A stretch of 47,159 nucleotides of DNA from Phaeodactylibacter sp. (GCF_022763345.1 NZ_JALEGS010000114.1:1-47159); one strand, 5' to 3'; shown: positions 16,844 through 25,615, counted from the stretch's first letter. A program made the numbers and translations. The notes: a model not told the origin generated them from the letters alone.

Positions 16844-16877
16844 AAAGTTATCTTTAAATCACTAATTCCTTTTCACT

Positions 16878-17333
16878 ATGACTGTTTCTGAATTTAAAAT
16901 CCACCTTCAGTCGGTCGATCAACTGGTTTTCCAGCAGCCTAACGGGCAGGTCGTACCGCTGCATTTTCACATCACAGAAATGGGGCTGACCACCAAGCAC
17001 TTTGTTGACTGCGGTGGCACTACCCGCACGGAAGCGCACGCCAGCCTTCAAATTTGGGTGGCAGAGGACTACGACCACCGGCTAAGCCCGGACAAGCTGA
17101 TCGGCATTATCGATATGGCCACTCCCCTACTCCAGGCTCAAAACCCGGAGGTAGAGATGGAATACCAAACCGACACCATCGGCCGGTATGGGCTGGATTT
17201 CAAACAGGGAAAATTTGTGCTGCTGCCAAAGCAGACTGACTGCCTGGCAAAGGAAAAGTGCGGGATAAGCATGGAGGCCTTACCACTAGCCGTAAATACA
17301 TCGGATTGTGCACCGGGAGGCGGCTGTTGCTAA
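16878..17333 (+). CDS. DUF6428 family protein of arsenic operon
   Basis: The 151-residue cytoplasmic protein has the DUF6428 pattern (LHFHITEMGLTTKHFVDCGGT, LQIWVAEDYDHRL), a family found next to arsC and ACR3 in Bacteroidota. Its function is not known. The C-terminus is Cys-rich (TDCLAKEKCG and CAPGGGCC), which could bind As(III) and hand it to the exporter, but that is inference. It has its own operator and promoter upstream and is followed 21 bases later by arsC. Confidence 0.85.
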   Translation: MTVSEFKIHLQSVDQLVFQQPNGQVVPLHFHITEMGLTTKHFVDCGGTTRTEAHASLQIWVAEDYDHRLSPDKLIGIIDMATPLLQAQNPEVEMEYQTDTIGRYGLDFKQGKFVLLPKQTDCLAKEKCGISMEALPLAVNTSDCAPGGGCC

Positions 17334-17354
17334 AATTCAAAATTGAAGACGACC

Positions 17355-17984
17355 ATGGGTTTATTACCACAACTGAATGCTTACGCCGAATCGCTGTTGC
17401 AGGAAGCTCAACAAATACCGGACGAACGGAAAGCGCTGCTACAACAACTTGCGGATTATCTGGTGCAACCTAAAAGTACGCCTGTTAGGCTAAATTTTAT
17501 CTGCACCCACAATTCCCGCCGCAGCCACATCGCTCAAATCTGGACGGCCGCCGGGGCAGCGTACTTCGGCATCCCGGGCGTGGAGACTTACTCAGGTGGC
17601 ACAGAGGCCACAGCTTTCAACCCCCGGGCGGTGGCGGCGCTGCAACGGGCAGGTTTCCAAATCCACAACCCAGGCGGAGAGAATCCGCATTATCAGGTTG
17701 CTTTCGCGGAAACACAATCCCCATTGGTTTGCTATTCCAAAACCTTTGACGATGTCGTTAATCCAAGATCAGGGTTTGCAGCCGTTATGACCTGCTCAGA
17801 TGCCGACGAGAATTGTCCTTTTATCCCGGGAGCAGCTTTTCGCCTGCCGCTAACCTACGATGACCCTAAGGTTGCCGATGGCACTCCGGAGGAAACGGCC
17901 CGATACGACGAGCGCGTCCGGCAGATCGGACGGGAAATCCTGTACGCTATGCAATTGGCGGCTCAAAAAATGAAATCCGTATGA
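17355..17984 (+). CDS. arsC: Arsenate reductase, low-molecular-weight phosphatase type
   Basis: The protein has the CX5R phosphatase loop (FICTHNSRRSHIAQIW) and a second pair, CSDADENC, spaced as Cys82-x6-Cys89 in thioredoxin-linked arsenate reductases. It would reduce arsenate to arsenite, passing the disulfide to thioredoxin. An N-terminal helical extension (~45 residues) precedes the catalytic fold. ATG at 17355 is preferred; an in-frame TTG at 17343 would add four residues. The stop overlaps the ACR3 start by ATGA, which supports translational coupling. Confidence 0.9.
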   Translation: MGLLPQLNAYAESLLQEAQQIPDERKALLQQLADYLVQPKSTPVRLNFICTHNSRRSHIAQIWTAAGAAYFGIPGVETYSGGTEATAFNPRAVAALQRAGFQIHNPGGENPHYQVAFAETQSPLVCYSKTFDDVVNPRSGFAAVMTCSDADENCPFIPGAAFRLPLTYDDPKVADGTPEETARYDERVRQIGREILYAMQLAAQKMKSV

Positions 17985-19039
17985 ATTCAAAAAGCACCAC
18001 CAAACCCCGCAAAAGCCTATCCTTTCTTGACCGCTACCTGACGCTTTGGATTTTCCTAGCCATGGCAGTGGGTGTCGGGTTAGGCTACTTTTTGCCTGGA
18101 ACAGCCGATTTAGTCAATTCCTTTTCCCGGGGCAGCACCAATATCCCAATCGCCATCGGCCTCATCCTGATGATGTATCCGCCCCTGGCGAAGGTCAACT
18201 ACCGCATGCTGCCGCAGGTATTCCGCAATGTGAAGATACTGGGTTTATCGTTGTTCCTCAATTGGATTGTGGGCCCCACACTCATGTTTGTGCTGGCTAT
18301 TGTTTTTCTACGCGATTATCCGGAATACATGACCGGGCTTATCCTGATTGGGCTGGCGCGCTGCATCGCGATGGTCATAGTGTGGAACGACCTGGCGGAG
18401 GGCAGCCGGGAGTACGGTGCCGGGCTGGTGGCGCTGAACAGCATCTTCCAGGTCTTTTTCTACAGCTTTTACGCGTGGCTCTTTATTACCGTCCTGCCTC
18501 CGGTATTGGGCTTCGAAGGAGCGATTGTGAATATCTCTATCGCTACAGTGGCGGAAAGCGTAGCCATCTACCTGGGCATCCCCTTCCTGGCGGGGCTGCT
18601 GAGCCGGGTGCTGCTGGTACGAGCCAAGGGAGAAGAATGGTACCAAAACAAGTTTGTGCCCGTGATTTCCCCTATAACCCTCATCGCCCTGCTCTTTACG
18701 ATCGTAGTCATGTTTAGCCTCAAGGGTGAGCTGATCGTCGAAATACCGATGGACGTAGTCCGCATTGCAATTCCACTGCTGATTTACTTCGACCTGATTT
18801 TCCTCATCAGCTTTTTTGTGGGGAAATGGCTGGGCGCGGACTACCCCCGCAACGCTGCGGTCGCCTTTACTGCAGCGGGCAACAACTTTGAGCTGGCGAT
18901 TGCCGTAGCGATCGCGGTCTTCGGGCTGAATTCCGGGCAGGCCTTTGCGGGGGTGATCGGGCCGCTGGTCGAAGTGCCGGCTTTGATTGGGCTGGTGAAT
19001 GTGGCGTTTTGGCTGCGGCGGCGGTATTATACAGCATGA
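17981..19039 (+). CDS. ACR3-type arsenite efflux permease
   Basis: The 352-residue protein has about ten hydrophobic segments and the ACR3 signature (LIGLARCIAMVIVWNDLAEG, with the conserved Cys, and AVAFTAAGNNFELAIAVAIAVFG). ACR3 exports arsenite across the inner membrane using the proton gradient, completing the detoxification that arsC starts. It overlaps arsC by 4 bases and is the last gene of the operon. Confidence 0.94.
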   Translation: MNSKSTTKPRKSLSFLDRYLTLWIFLAMAVGVGLGYFLPGTADLVNSFSRGSTNIPIAIGLILMMYPPLAKVNYRMLPQVFRNVKILGLSLFLNWIVGPTLMFVLAIVFLRDYPEYMTGLILIGLARCIAMVIVWNDLAEGSREYGAGLVALNSIFQVFFYSFYAWLFITVLPPVLGFEGAIVNISIATVAESVAIYLGIPFLAGLLSRVLLVRAKGEEWYQNKFVPVISPITLIALLFTIVVMFSLKGELIVEIPMDVVRIAIPLLIYFDLIFLISFFVGKWLGADYPRNAAVAFTAAGNNFELAIAVAIAVFGLNSGQAFAGVIGPLVEVPALIGLVNVAFWLRRRYYTA

Positions 19040-19121
19040 GCCGTCAGTCAAACGATGAAATACAAAGCAACATTAAAGAAAAAAGCCATTCCAAATGGCA
19101 AGCAGCGGAGTATGCCAAAGA

Positions 19122-19153
19122 TTGACAATCCCCACGTATTTCCGTATTTTTAC
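19122..19153 (+). promoter_or_regulatory. Promoter of the first Uma2 gene
   Basis: TTG at 19122-19124, 20 bases, then TATTTTTAC at 19145-19153 fit the Bacteroidota -33/-7 pattern. The promoter lies downstream of two in-frame ATGs (19055, 19112) and so fixes the start at 19169. The other two Uma2 genes have the same TTG-N20-TAnTTT spacing. Confidence 0.6.
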
Positions 19154-19168
19154 AAAAAAGTATCCTTT

Positions 19169-19639
19169 ATGCCAGAGGTGAGCCAACACGAGTACGAAGT
19201 CGAACGCCAAAAGCCTATACCCTCTTTTAATCATGCCACCGTACAGCTCAATTTAGGATTTGAGCTGAAACTACGCTACAAGGAAAAGTATCGGATTCTT
19301 TCCGAGCTAAGCCTGCAACTTGACGACTGGCTCTCTGTCCCCGACCTCTGCATCTATCCTAAAAAACCACTCGACCTGCGCAATGATCAGACCAAGACGC
19401 TGGAGCCACCACTCTGTGCAATTGAAATCAGCTCGCCTACCCAGCCTTTAGGAGAATTGATCATTAAGGCAGGTCAATACTTTGATCATGGCGTGCGCTC
19501 GGTATGGGTCGTATTTTTGGAACTGGGCAATGTTTATGTTTTTTCCGGCAAGGATACCTACGAGATATACCGCCCCGAAGAAACGCTCAAAGACGAGGTA
19601 CTGGATATTGAACTGCCGCTGGTTGAAGTATTTGAATAA
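19169..19639 (+). CDS. Uma2 family (DUF820) putative nuclease, copy 1
   Basis: The start at 19169 (MPEVSQHEYEVERQKPIPSF) gives 156 residues, a little short for Uma2, and begins where the family fold usually begins. The PD-(D/E)xK-like core is VPDLCIY and then CAIEISSPTQ, with the helix residues IIKAGQYFDHGVRSVWVV. Uma2 proteins are abundant in cyanobacteria and Bacteroidota. Their nuclease activity is predicted from fold, not established here. Two more Uma2 genes follow within 3.5 kb on the other strand. They may act as expanding paralogs of unknown role. Confidence 0.8.
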   Translation: MPEVSQHEYEVERQKPIPSFNHATVQLNLGFELKLRYKEKYRILSELSLQLDDWLSVPDLCIYPKKPLDLRNDQTKTLEPPLCAIEISSPTQPLGELIIKAGQYFDHGVRSVWVVFLELGNVYVFSGKDTYEIYRPEETLKDEVLDIELPLVEVFE

Positions 19640-19762
19640 GAACCATTACGCTAAGCGTTAATATTTTTTAGAAGAAGCCCGCGCTCCCCGCAAACCAAAT
19701 CCCGCTTCGTACACTTAATTGCGTGAATACCGACCTAACCCTCACCCAAAAATCCAACGGCC

Positions 19763-21748
19763 ATGCATTTTCCCTTATTGCAGGACCTGCTCATCTTCAT
19801 GGGCTTCTCCGCGATTGTCGTGTACGCACTGCAGCGCATTCAGCTGCCTTCCATACTGGGCTTTTTGGTGACTGGCATACTGATCGGGCCGCATGGGCTG
19901 GGGCTGGTGAGCGAATCCGAACAGATCGAACTCATCTCGGAGATTGGGGTCATCCTGCTGCTCTTTGTCATCGGTATGGAATTATCCATCAAGCATCTGG
20001 TATCCATTAAAAATACCGTTTTCATTGGAGGTTCCTTACAGGTTGGACTCACGATACTGGTGGCAGGCTCCGGGTACTACTTTTTAGGTAATAGCTGGGA
20101 AGAATCGCTTTTTGTTGGGTTTCTGTTCTCGCTTTCCAGTACTGCTATTGTTCTAAAAGTGCTGCAGGACCGCAACGAAATGTCGGCTCCACAGGGCCGG
20201 AATGCCCTTGCTATCCTCATCTTCCAGGATATCATCGTGGTGCCAATGATGCTGTTCACTCCAATTATTGCCGGTCAGGGGAGCGATGTCACTGGAAGTA
20301 TCCTGATGCTTCTGCTCAAGACTGCCGTGGTCATCCTGATTACGATTTTGAGCGCCCGCTACCTGGTACCCCGGCTGATGCACGGTATTGCCAAAACGGA
20401 CAGTCAGGAACTCTTCCTGATTACCACGATCACCATCTGTTTTGCAGTGGCTTTCCTGACCGCCGAAGCAGGGCTCTCACTGGCGCTGGGGGCGTTTCTG
20501 GCCGGCCTGGTCATCTCGGAGTCCGAGTACAGCCATCAGGCCACAAGCGTTATCCTGCCTTTCCGGGAGCTGTTTACAAGTTTCTTTTTCATCTCCGTCG
20601 GCATGTTGCTCGATCTGCAGTTCTTCTGGGGCAATATCGGCATCGTAATGCTGATTGTAGTTGCCGTATTTTTCATCAAGTCTATCATCGCTGCTTTGGC
20701 GATAGCAGTGCTGAAGTATCCACCCCGGACTTTTCTGCTTACGGGCTTAGCGCTATTCCAGGTCGGTGAATTTGCCTTTATCCTTTCAAAAGTGGGTATT
20801 CAATATGACTTGCTGGACCCCGAAACCAATCAGTACTTCCTGGCTGTCTCCATCGTCTCCATGCTGCTGACGCCATTCGTCATCATTTTCTCCGAGCGCA
20901 TCGCCTTTGGCGTGATGAAGTTCCGCCCGATTGAGGCATGGGACAGAAAGATGGTGGCTTCAAAGGAGCGGGATCATTCCGTAGCCACAGACCAACTCCA
21001 CAACCACCTGGTCATCATCGGCTACGGCATAAATGGAAGCAACCTGGCGAGGGCAGCCGAATTCAGCGATATTCCCTACGTAGCTGTGGAAATGGACGCG
21101 GAAACCGTCAAAGCAGAACAGAAAAAAGGCGTACCCATACTCTATGGAGACGCCCGGCAGGACCATATCATGGAGGCTGTGAATATCCCTAAAGCCCGAG
21201 TTGTTGTTATCGCGATTTCAGACCCCGAGGGAACAAAAGTGGTCGTCCAAAATATCCGGATGGTCAGCCAGTCTGTCCACCTTATCGTCAGGACGCGCTT
21301 CGTCAAGGAAATCCCCGAGCTCATCGCCCTGGGCGCAGATGATGTTATACCCGAAGAATTTGAGACTTCAATCGAAATCTTCTCCCGCACCCTTCATTAC
21401 TTCCTCATCCCGGAGGACGATATCGGGCACTTTGCTGAGATTACCCGCTCTAATAACTACGGTCTTTTCCAGAATAAGAAAAGTATCCCCCGGACCTTCC
21501 GCCCCGGTAAATACCCGGAGTTTGATATTACCTGCCTGAAAGTACGGACGGACAACCGGCGGATCGTAGGTAAAACGTTAAGTGAACTTGACGTAAGGAA
21601 CCAATATGGTATTAACATCCTTGGGTTATCCCGAAAAAACACGCTCATTACCAATAGCGGCCCGGATGAAATCCTGTTGCAACGGGATATCCTGTATGTA
21701 ACTGGTAAACAAGAGAGTATTGATCAGTTTAGAAAGGCGATTGAGTAA
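19763..21748 (+). CDS. Kef-type monovalent cation:proton antiporter with RCK domains
   Basis: The 661-residue protein has an Na+/H+-exchanger membrane domain (about 12 helices, residues 1-385; GFLVTGILIGPHGLGL, SLSSTAIVLKVL). A TrkA-N/RCK domain (~415-530, VIIGYGINGSNLARAAE nucleotide-binding loop) and a TrkA-C domain (~565-660) follow. This is the KefB/KefC/CPA2 arrangement. It moves K+ or Na+ against protons at the inner membrane, probably gated by NAD(H) or a similar ligand through the RCK domain. The ion cannot be named from sequence. It has no operon partner. Confidence 0.92.
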   Translation: MHFPLLQDLLIFMGFSAIVVYALQRIQLPSILGFLVTGILIGPHGLGLVSESEQIELISEIGVILLLFVIGMELSIKHLVSIKNTVFIGGSLQVGLTILVAGSGYYFLGNSWEESLFVGFLFSLSSTAIVLKVLQDRNEMSAPQGRNALAILIFQDIIVVPMMLFTPIIAGQGSDVTGSILMLLLKTAVVILITILSARYLVPRLMHGIAKTDSQELFLITTITICFAVAFLTAEAGLSLALGAFLAGLVISESEYSHQATSVILPFRELFTSFFFISVGMLLDLQFFWGNIGIVMLIVVAVFFIKSIIAALAIAVLKYPPRTFLLTGLALFQVGEFAFILSKVGIQYDLLDPETNQYFLAVSIVSMLLTPFVIIFSERIAFGVMKFRPIEAWDRKMVASKERDHSVATDQLHNHLVIIGYGINGSNLARAAEFSDIPYVAVEMDAETVKAEQKKGVPILYGDARQDHIMEAVNIPKARVVVIAISDPEGTKVVVQNIRMVSQSVHLIVRTRFVKEIPELIALGADDVIPEEFETSIEIFSRTLHYFLIPEDDIGHFAEITRSNNYGLFQNKKSIPRTFRPGKYPEFDITCLKVRTDNRRIVGKTLSELDVRNQYGINILGLSRKNTLITNSGPDEILLQRDILYVTGKQESIDQFRKAIE

Positions 21749-21818
21749 GCGAGTGCAATGCAGCCAAGCATGGTGCTCTATTGATATAGGCATCAGCAAC
21801 AACCGTGGGCGGCACGCT

Positions 21819-22391
21819 CTACACCTCCACCCCCTGATATACCTCCCCCAGCTTCAGCTCCAAATCCAGTTTAATGAAGGAAAAGGTATTGTCAAGTCCA
21901 GCAACAGGTTCCCGAATAATCCACTCCCCCGCATCGTTCCGGTAGAAGCCCTCTATCTGGCATTGGTCCTGTGCGACCAGTACATACTCCCGCAGGCTGT
22001 TGATAGCCCGGTAAGCTTCAAATTTAGGACCGCGGTCACGGGCTGCCGTGGAATCGGAGAGCACTTCGATTAACAGGAGAGGATTGAGCAGGGTGTCAGG
22101 GGCATTTTCCAAATAATGCTCCTCTCCTTCCGTGAGCACGAGATCCGGGTAATAATATTTATCATCTATACCAGATTTTACGCGTAGTTCGGATGGATAC
22201 AATTCATACCTGTCTAAAGGTCCGAGATAATTCCAAAGAATGGTCGTTAAATTCCTGACTAATCGATTATGCTCTTTACTACTTCCGCCCATAGCAATCA
22301 GTTTTCCATTTTCGTATTCATGGCGTTCTTCCTGTTCTGCTTCCCACTCCAGGTAGGCGGATGGGGATAGTACGGTGGTTGCCTCTGCCAT
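21819..22391 (-). CDS. Uma2 family (DUF820) putative nuclease, copy 2
   Basis: The 190-residue protein carries the full Uma2 pattern: YLEWEAEQEERHEYENGKLIA, YYPDLVL, LLLIEVLSDSTAARDRGPKF and the RAINSLREYVLV helix. The catalytic-like Asp, Glu and Lys of PD-(D/E)xK nucleases are all present. Cellular role is unknown. A promoter with TTG-N20-TACTTTAA and a perfect TTTCCCGGGAAA palindrome precedes it (22414-22444). Its end is convergent with the Kef-type gene. Confidence 0.9.
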   Translation of the reverse strand: MAEATTVLSPSAYLEWEAEQEERHEYENGKLIAMGGSSKEHNRLVRNLTTILWNYLGPLDRYELYPSELRVKSGIDDKYYYPDLVLTEGEEHYLENAPDTLLNPLLLIEVLSDSTAARDRGPKFEAYRAINSLREYVLVAQDQCQIEGFYRNDAGEWIIREPVAGLDNTFSFIKLDLELKLGEVYQGVEV

Positions 22392-22413
22392 TGGTTATTT
22401 TTTTTCTTGCAGA

Positions 22414-22444
22414 TTAAAGTACGATTTTCCCGGGAAAGAGACAA
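22414..22444 (-). promoter_or_regulatory. Promoter of Uma2 copy 2 with palindrome in spacer
   Basis: On the minus strand, TTG (22444-22442), 20 bases and TACTTTAA (22421-22414) form a Bacteroidota-type promoter. The perfect 12-base palindrome TTTCCCGGGAAA (22426-22437) fills the spacer and may be a repressor site. Confidence 0.55.
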
Positions 22445-22477
22445 GGCGGGTGTGGCCTGCCCATCTTGCCAAAAAAC

Positions 22478-23047
22478 CTACACACCCAACACGGCCGAAA
22501 CCTCTACCGCTTTCATAAAATCCGTAGCTATTTCATCACCCGCCAGGAAGATATGGATATCGGTATAGCCCTTTGGACCAGGGCTGCGGTAACGCTCTAT
22601 CTGCTTATCCTGCAGGTTGACGATCCAAACCTCTGGAATGCCATGGCTGGCGTAAAGGGGCAGCTTGATATCCCGGTCTTTTTCCAGGCTGCTGTCAGCA
22701 ACTTCGATAAGAACAACCGTCTCTTCAGCTGTTGGATGAGAACGCTTGTAAAGGTCTGACCGGTATTGTAAAATACTGATATCTGGTTCCGGCTCAGAAT
22801 AATCGTCCAGATGAATTGGATTTTGTGCAGTAAACACATACGCTTCGTGCGGAAGATGTAAGGATAAGTGACGGATCAATTCATTCACCGTGCCTGCATG
22901 ATTACTTTTTATCGGGCTCATATCCACAATTTTGCCATAGAGCAGTTCGACACGCTGCTCCCCGAAAACGCCTGCCTCCCCCATACGATGGTAGGCTTCT
23001 GCGGAGAAGCGGTGGGTATCGGTTATTTCTGTGGTCCGGGAAGTCAT
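22478..23047 (-). CDS. Uma2 family (DUF820) putative nuclease, copy 3
   Basis: The 189-residue protein has SAEAYHRMGEAGVFGEQRVELLYG at its start, EPDISILQYRSD, VVLIEVADSSLEKDRDIKL and the Y..HGIPEVWIVNL helix-strand, all Uma2 features. It belongs to a different subgroup from copies 1 and 2, so the three genes are not a recent local duplication. The TTG-N20-TATTTTGC promoter upstream (23063-23093) leaves a short leader of about 15-20 bases. Confidence 0.9.
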   Translation of the reverse strand: MTSRTTEITDTHRFSAEAYHRMGEAGVFGEQRVELLYGKIVDMSPIKSNHAGTVNELIRHLSLHLPHEAYVFTAQNPIHLDDYSEPEPDISILQYRSDLYKRSHPTAEETVVLIEVADSSLEKDRDIKLPLYASHGIPEVWIVNLQDKQIERYRSPGPKGYTDIHIFLAGDEIATDFMKAVEVSAVLGV

Positions 23048-23062
23048 AGTTTTGTCTTTGTT

Positions 23063-23093
23063 GCAAAATACAGAAATAAGAACTTTTATGCAA
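23063..23093 (-). promoter_or_regulatory. Promoter of Uma2 copy 3
   Basis: On the minus strand TTG at 23093-23091 and TATTTTGC at 23070-23063 are separated by 20 bases, the same spacing as for the other two Uma2 promoters. Confidence 0.55.
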
Positions 23094-23186
23094 TGGCAAT
23101 CACTCTGGTTGCAGCTTCATCACTTTAAGACTGTGTTGTAGCACTTGAAAAGTAGACAGAAAAGTATTACCCAATCGAACAGCAAA

Positions 23187-23217
23187 ACCCGGATATCAGC
23201 CGTGCCAATATCCGGGT
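23187..23217 (-). terminator. Terminator after fasciclin gene
   Basis: CCCGGATAT (23188-23196) pairs with ATATCCGGG (23208-23216), extended by one A-T pair, with an 11-base loop. On the minus strand the stem is followed by GGGTTTTGCTG, a short T tract, 25 bases after the fasciclin stop. Confidence 0.75.
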
Positions 23218-23241
23218 CGTTGCATTTTAAGTTTTCAATGC

Positions 23242-23787
23242 TTACGGTAACAAAACAGTGTCTATCACATGTATCACCCCGTTTGACTGATTGACATCAT
23301 AAGTTATGACATTGGCAACATTGCCTTGTTCATCTTTGACAACCACATTCATTGGACCGTTCATCATCGCGGTTAGAGTAGCGCCATTCACAGTGGTCAG
23401 GGTAGCACTGCCATTCCCCTTTTTGATGGCTCCCATGATAGTCTTGGCGTCGTATTTTCCGGCAACGACGTGGTAGGTCAATACAGCTGTCAACTTATCT
23501 TTGTTTTCAGGCTTCAGCAAAGTCTCCACCGTCCCTGAGGGCAGGTTCTCAAACGCATCATTGACCGGAGCAAAAACCGTGAACGGCCCATCTGATTTTA
23601 GCGTTTTTACCAGCTCGGCAGCCTTCACAGCAGCGACCAGCGTTGTGTGGTCTTCCGAGTTCACCGCATTGTCTACAATGTCTTTACTGGCAAACATCGC
23701 TTCTCCGCCTACCATAACTGTACTTTCCTGAGCGCTCAAGGTAATGGCAAAGACCAGACCCAGCACTGTTAGTGCAAAATTCTTCAT
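23242..23787 (-). CDS. Secreted fasciclin (FAS1) domain protein
   Basis: The 181-residue protein has a signal peptide ending LSAQ and one FAS1 domain: HTTLVAAVKAAELVKTL, then the conserved FTVFAPVNDAFENLP, then LTYHVVAGKY and VIHVIDTVLLP. FAS1 domains mediate adhesion or ligand binding at the cell surface or periplasm. It is transcribed alone, with a terminator downstream. Confidence 0.93.
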   Translation of the reverse strand: MKNFALTVLGLVFAITLSAQESTVMVGGEAMFASKDIVDNAVNSEDHTTLVAAVKAAELVKTLKSDGPFTVFAPVNDAFENLPSGTVETLLKPENKDKLTAVLTYHVVAGKYDAKTIMGAIKKGNGSATLTTVNGATLTAMMNGPMNVVVKDEQGNVANVITYDVNQSNGVIHVIDTVLLP

Positions 23788-24028
23788 AATGATTATTGGT
23801 TATTTTGATTTGATGGATATACGGGCTCATAAGGGGTTGCGGATTTCCGGGCCCCCTATTTTTTTGAAAAAATTAGTTTTCCGCTACTCATGAAAAAAAT
23901 CTGGCATGGAAAAAATCGCTCTACTCCCTTGAGAAGCAGCCTTTTCAGTCACTATTTATATACTTAGAAAATGGTAAAGGTGTTACATGACGGATATTGC
24001 AACCCCGCTGACCAATACCGCAGGACCT

Positions 24029-24901
24029 TTACAACGCCCGTAAATTATCAATCATCTGCCGGGCATTCTTCGCATTGCGGTAGCCCTTCATTACAGCTTG
24101 CCGCAGTAGCGCATCCGCTTCATCGAAAAACCCCAGAGAAGCTTTAGCTATCGCCATATTGGCGTAAGCAATGGCCTGGCCCGGATCGAGCGCTATAGCC
24201 TTTTCGAGATAGTGAACGGCTTGCTCAAACTGCATAGTGTGGGTCAGATGGAGCGCCCCAAGGCTAGTGTAGGTTTCTGCATAGCCCGGGTCCAGGCTGA
24301 TGGCTTTTTCGTAACAGGAAGCAGCTTTATCATACTGCCCGGTCAGCCGGTAACAGATGCCAAGATTGGTCCAGTAAGAGGCCGTATCCGGACGGATTTC
24401 CAATGCCTGCTGATGCGCATCGATGGCTTCCTGATAGTAACCGAGCTGATTGTAAGTATTGCCGAGTACAGCATAGGCCTGCGCCAAATCCCCTTTTTGA
24501 ATCCCCGGGTGGGCTATCGCCTGCTGAAGCGTAACTACCGCCTGTTGATATTCCCCATCCTGATGCTGTTGGCGGCCTTTTTCGAGCAGCCGCTCCGGCC
24601 CATCCGGAGACTTAGGGGGTTCTGGTACCGGGGCATCCCCTGCTTTCCTGAGCTGAGTAACGGTTTGAATGAGAATCTGCCGAAGTTGATTCTTCTCAAT
24701 CCCGTAGCGCTCTGCTGCGATGATGCCCAGCTTCCACTCCCGCTCCACGGCATTCAGACGGGCGGCGTATTGCAGCAGCTCTTCTTCGGTGACCTGCCCC
24801 CTGAGTTCCGGCAGGTGCGCCCGCAGCCGGTCAATCACTTCCTTTAGCTCATCGTTGAGCAGCATGTTTTTGAGTTCTTCCGGTAGGTCTTGTTGGCTCA
24901 T
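24029..24901 (-). CDS. Tetratricopeptide repeat protein
   Basis: The start at 24901 (MSQQDLPEELKNMLLNDELKEV) gives 290 residues. The in-frame extension to 25009 is unlike the rest and reaches into the upstream palindromes. Residues ~1-110 are helical with a charged, possibly coiled-coil segment. Residues ~130-285 contain about four to five TPR units (GNTYNQLGYYQEAIDAHQQAL, LGICYRLTGQYDKAASCYEKA, HYLEKAIALDPGQAIAYANM). No signal peptide is visible, so it is cytoplasmic. Partner proteins are unknown; it is divergent from dps. Confidence 0.85.
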   Translation of the reverse strand: MSQQDLPEELKNMLLNDELKEVIDRLRAHLPELRGQVTEEELLQYAARLNAVEREWKLGIIAAERYGIEKNQLRQILIQTVTQLRKAGDAPVPEPPKSPDGPERLLEKGRQQHQDGEYQQAVVTLQQAIAHPGIQKGDLAQAYAVLGNTYNQLGYYQEAIDAHQQALEIRPDTASYWTNLGICYRLTGQYDKAASCYEKAISLDPGYAETYTSLGALHLTHTMQFEQAVHYLEKAIALDPGQAIAYANMAIAKASLGFFDEADALLRQAVMKGYRNAKNARQMIDNLRAL

Positions 24902-24991
24902 GGTACTTGGTTTTCGTTGATAGCCCAACAATTTAGATATAAATGTACACAATGCCCGAAGTGCCTCCAAAAAGGCGTTCAAAACTCCCCG

Positions 24992-25037
24992 GTCAGTGAT
25001 ATAACGCACTGACTTCCATGCTCAAAAATTGCAATTT
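24992..25037. promoter_or_regulatory. Two palindromes between TPR gene and dps
   Basis: GTCAGTG (24992-24998) and CACTGAC (25007-25013) form a perfect 7-bp inverted repeat with an 8-base centre. AAATTGCAATTT (25026-25037) is a perfect 12-base palindrome. Both lie 75-120 bases before dps and could be regulator sites for oxidative-stress or starvation control. Confidence 0.45.
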
Positions 25038-25112
25038 GTAGACATCAACAGCGGCTAAGCCATGACGTGCTCCACCGCTGACAACCGTTAATTCATCACA
25101 AAAAAAGTCAAC

Positions 25113-25589
25113 ATGACCAATACCTTAAGCCGCATCGGCCTCGATCAGGAACAATCACAAGTGCTGTCCAACAAACTCAACACCCTGCTTGCCAACTACC
25201 AGCTTTTTTACATGAACGCCCGTGGCTTTCACTGGAACATCAAAGGCAATAAGTTCTTTGAGCTCCACCTGAAATTTGAAGAGCTATACAATGACTCACT
25301 GATTAAAATTGATGAAATCGCAGAGCGTATCCTTACCCTGGGATTCACCCCTTTGCATACCTATGAAGACTACACCCAAATTTCGGCTATCCGTCAGGCT
25401 AAAAACATCTCAGACGGTGTGGAAGCCGTGAAAGAAATCCTCAAAGGCTACGAAGTCCTCCTGCCACTGGAGCGGGAGCTGCTGGAGCTGGCCGGTGAAT
25501 CCGGAGACGAAGGCACCAATGCCCTCATGAGCGACTACATCCGCGAACAGGAAAAACTGGTTTGGATGTATTCGGCTTATCTGGGATAA
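25113..25589 (+). CDS. dps: Dps ferritin-like DNA-protection protein
   Basis: The 158-residue protein has the Dps four-helix fold. The ferroxidase residues are visible in ARGFHWNIKG (His), FFELHLKFEELY (His and acidic) and KIDEIAERILTLGFTPLHT (Asp and Glu of the partner subunit). Dps forms a 12-subunit shell that oxidises Fe(II) with peroxide and can coat DNA. It is monocistronic, with a perfect hairpin terminator 27 bases after the stop. Confidence 0.94.
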   Translation: MTNTLSRIGLDQEQSQVLSNKLNTLLANYQLFYMNARGFHWNIKGNKFFELHLKFEELYNDSLIKIDEIAERILTLGFTPLHTYEDYTQISAIRQAKNISDGVEAVKEILKGYEVLLPLERELLELAGESGDEGTNALMSDYIREQEKLVWMYSAYLG

Positions 25590-25615
25590 CAGAATCGACA
25601 GACTCTGATATGGAT

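Noticed and set aside
18308..19051. Minus-strand reading frame of 247 codons
   Set aside because: It is antisense to the ACR3 gene and rich in charged, low-complexity sequence typical of a shadow frame.
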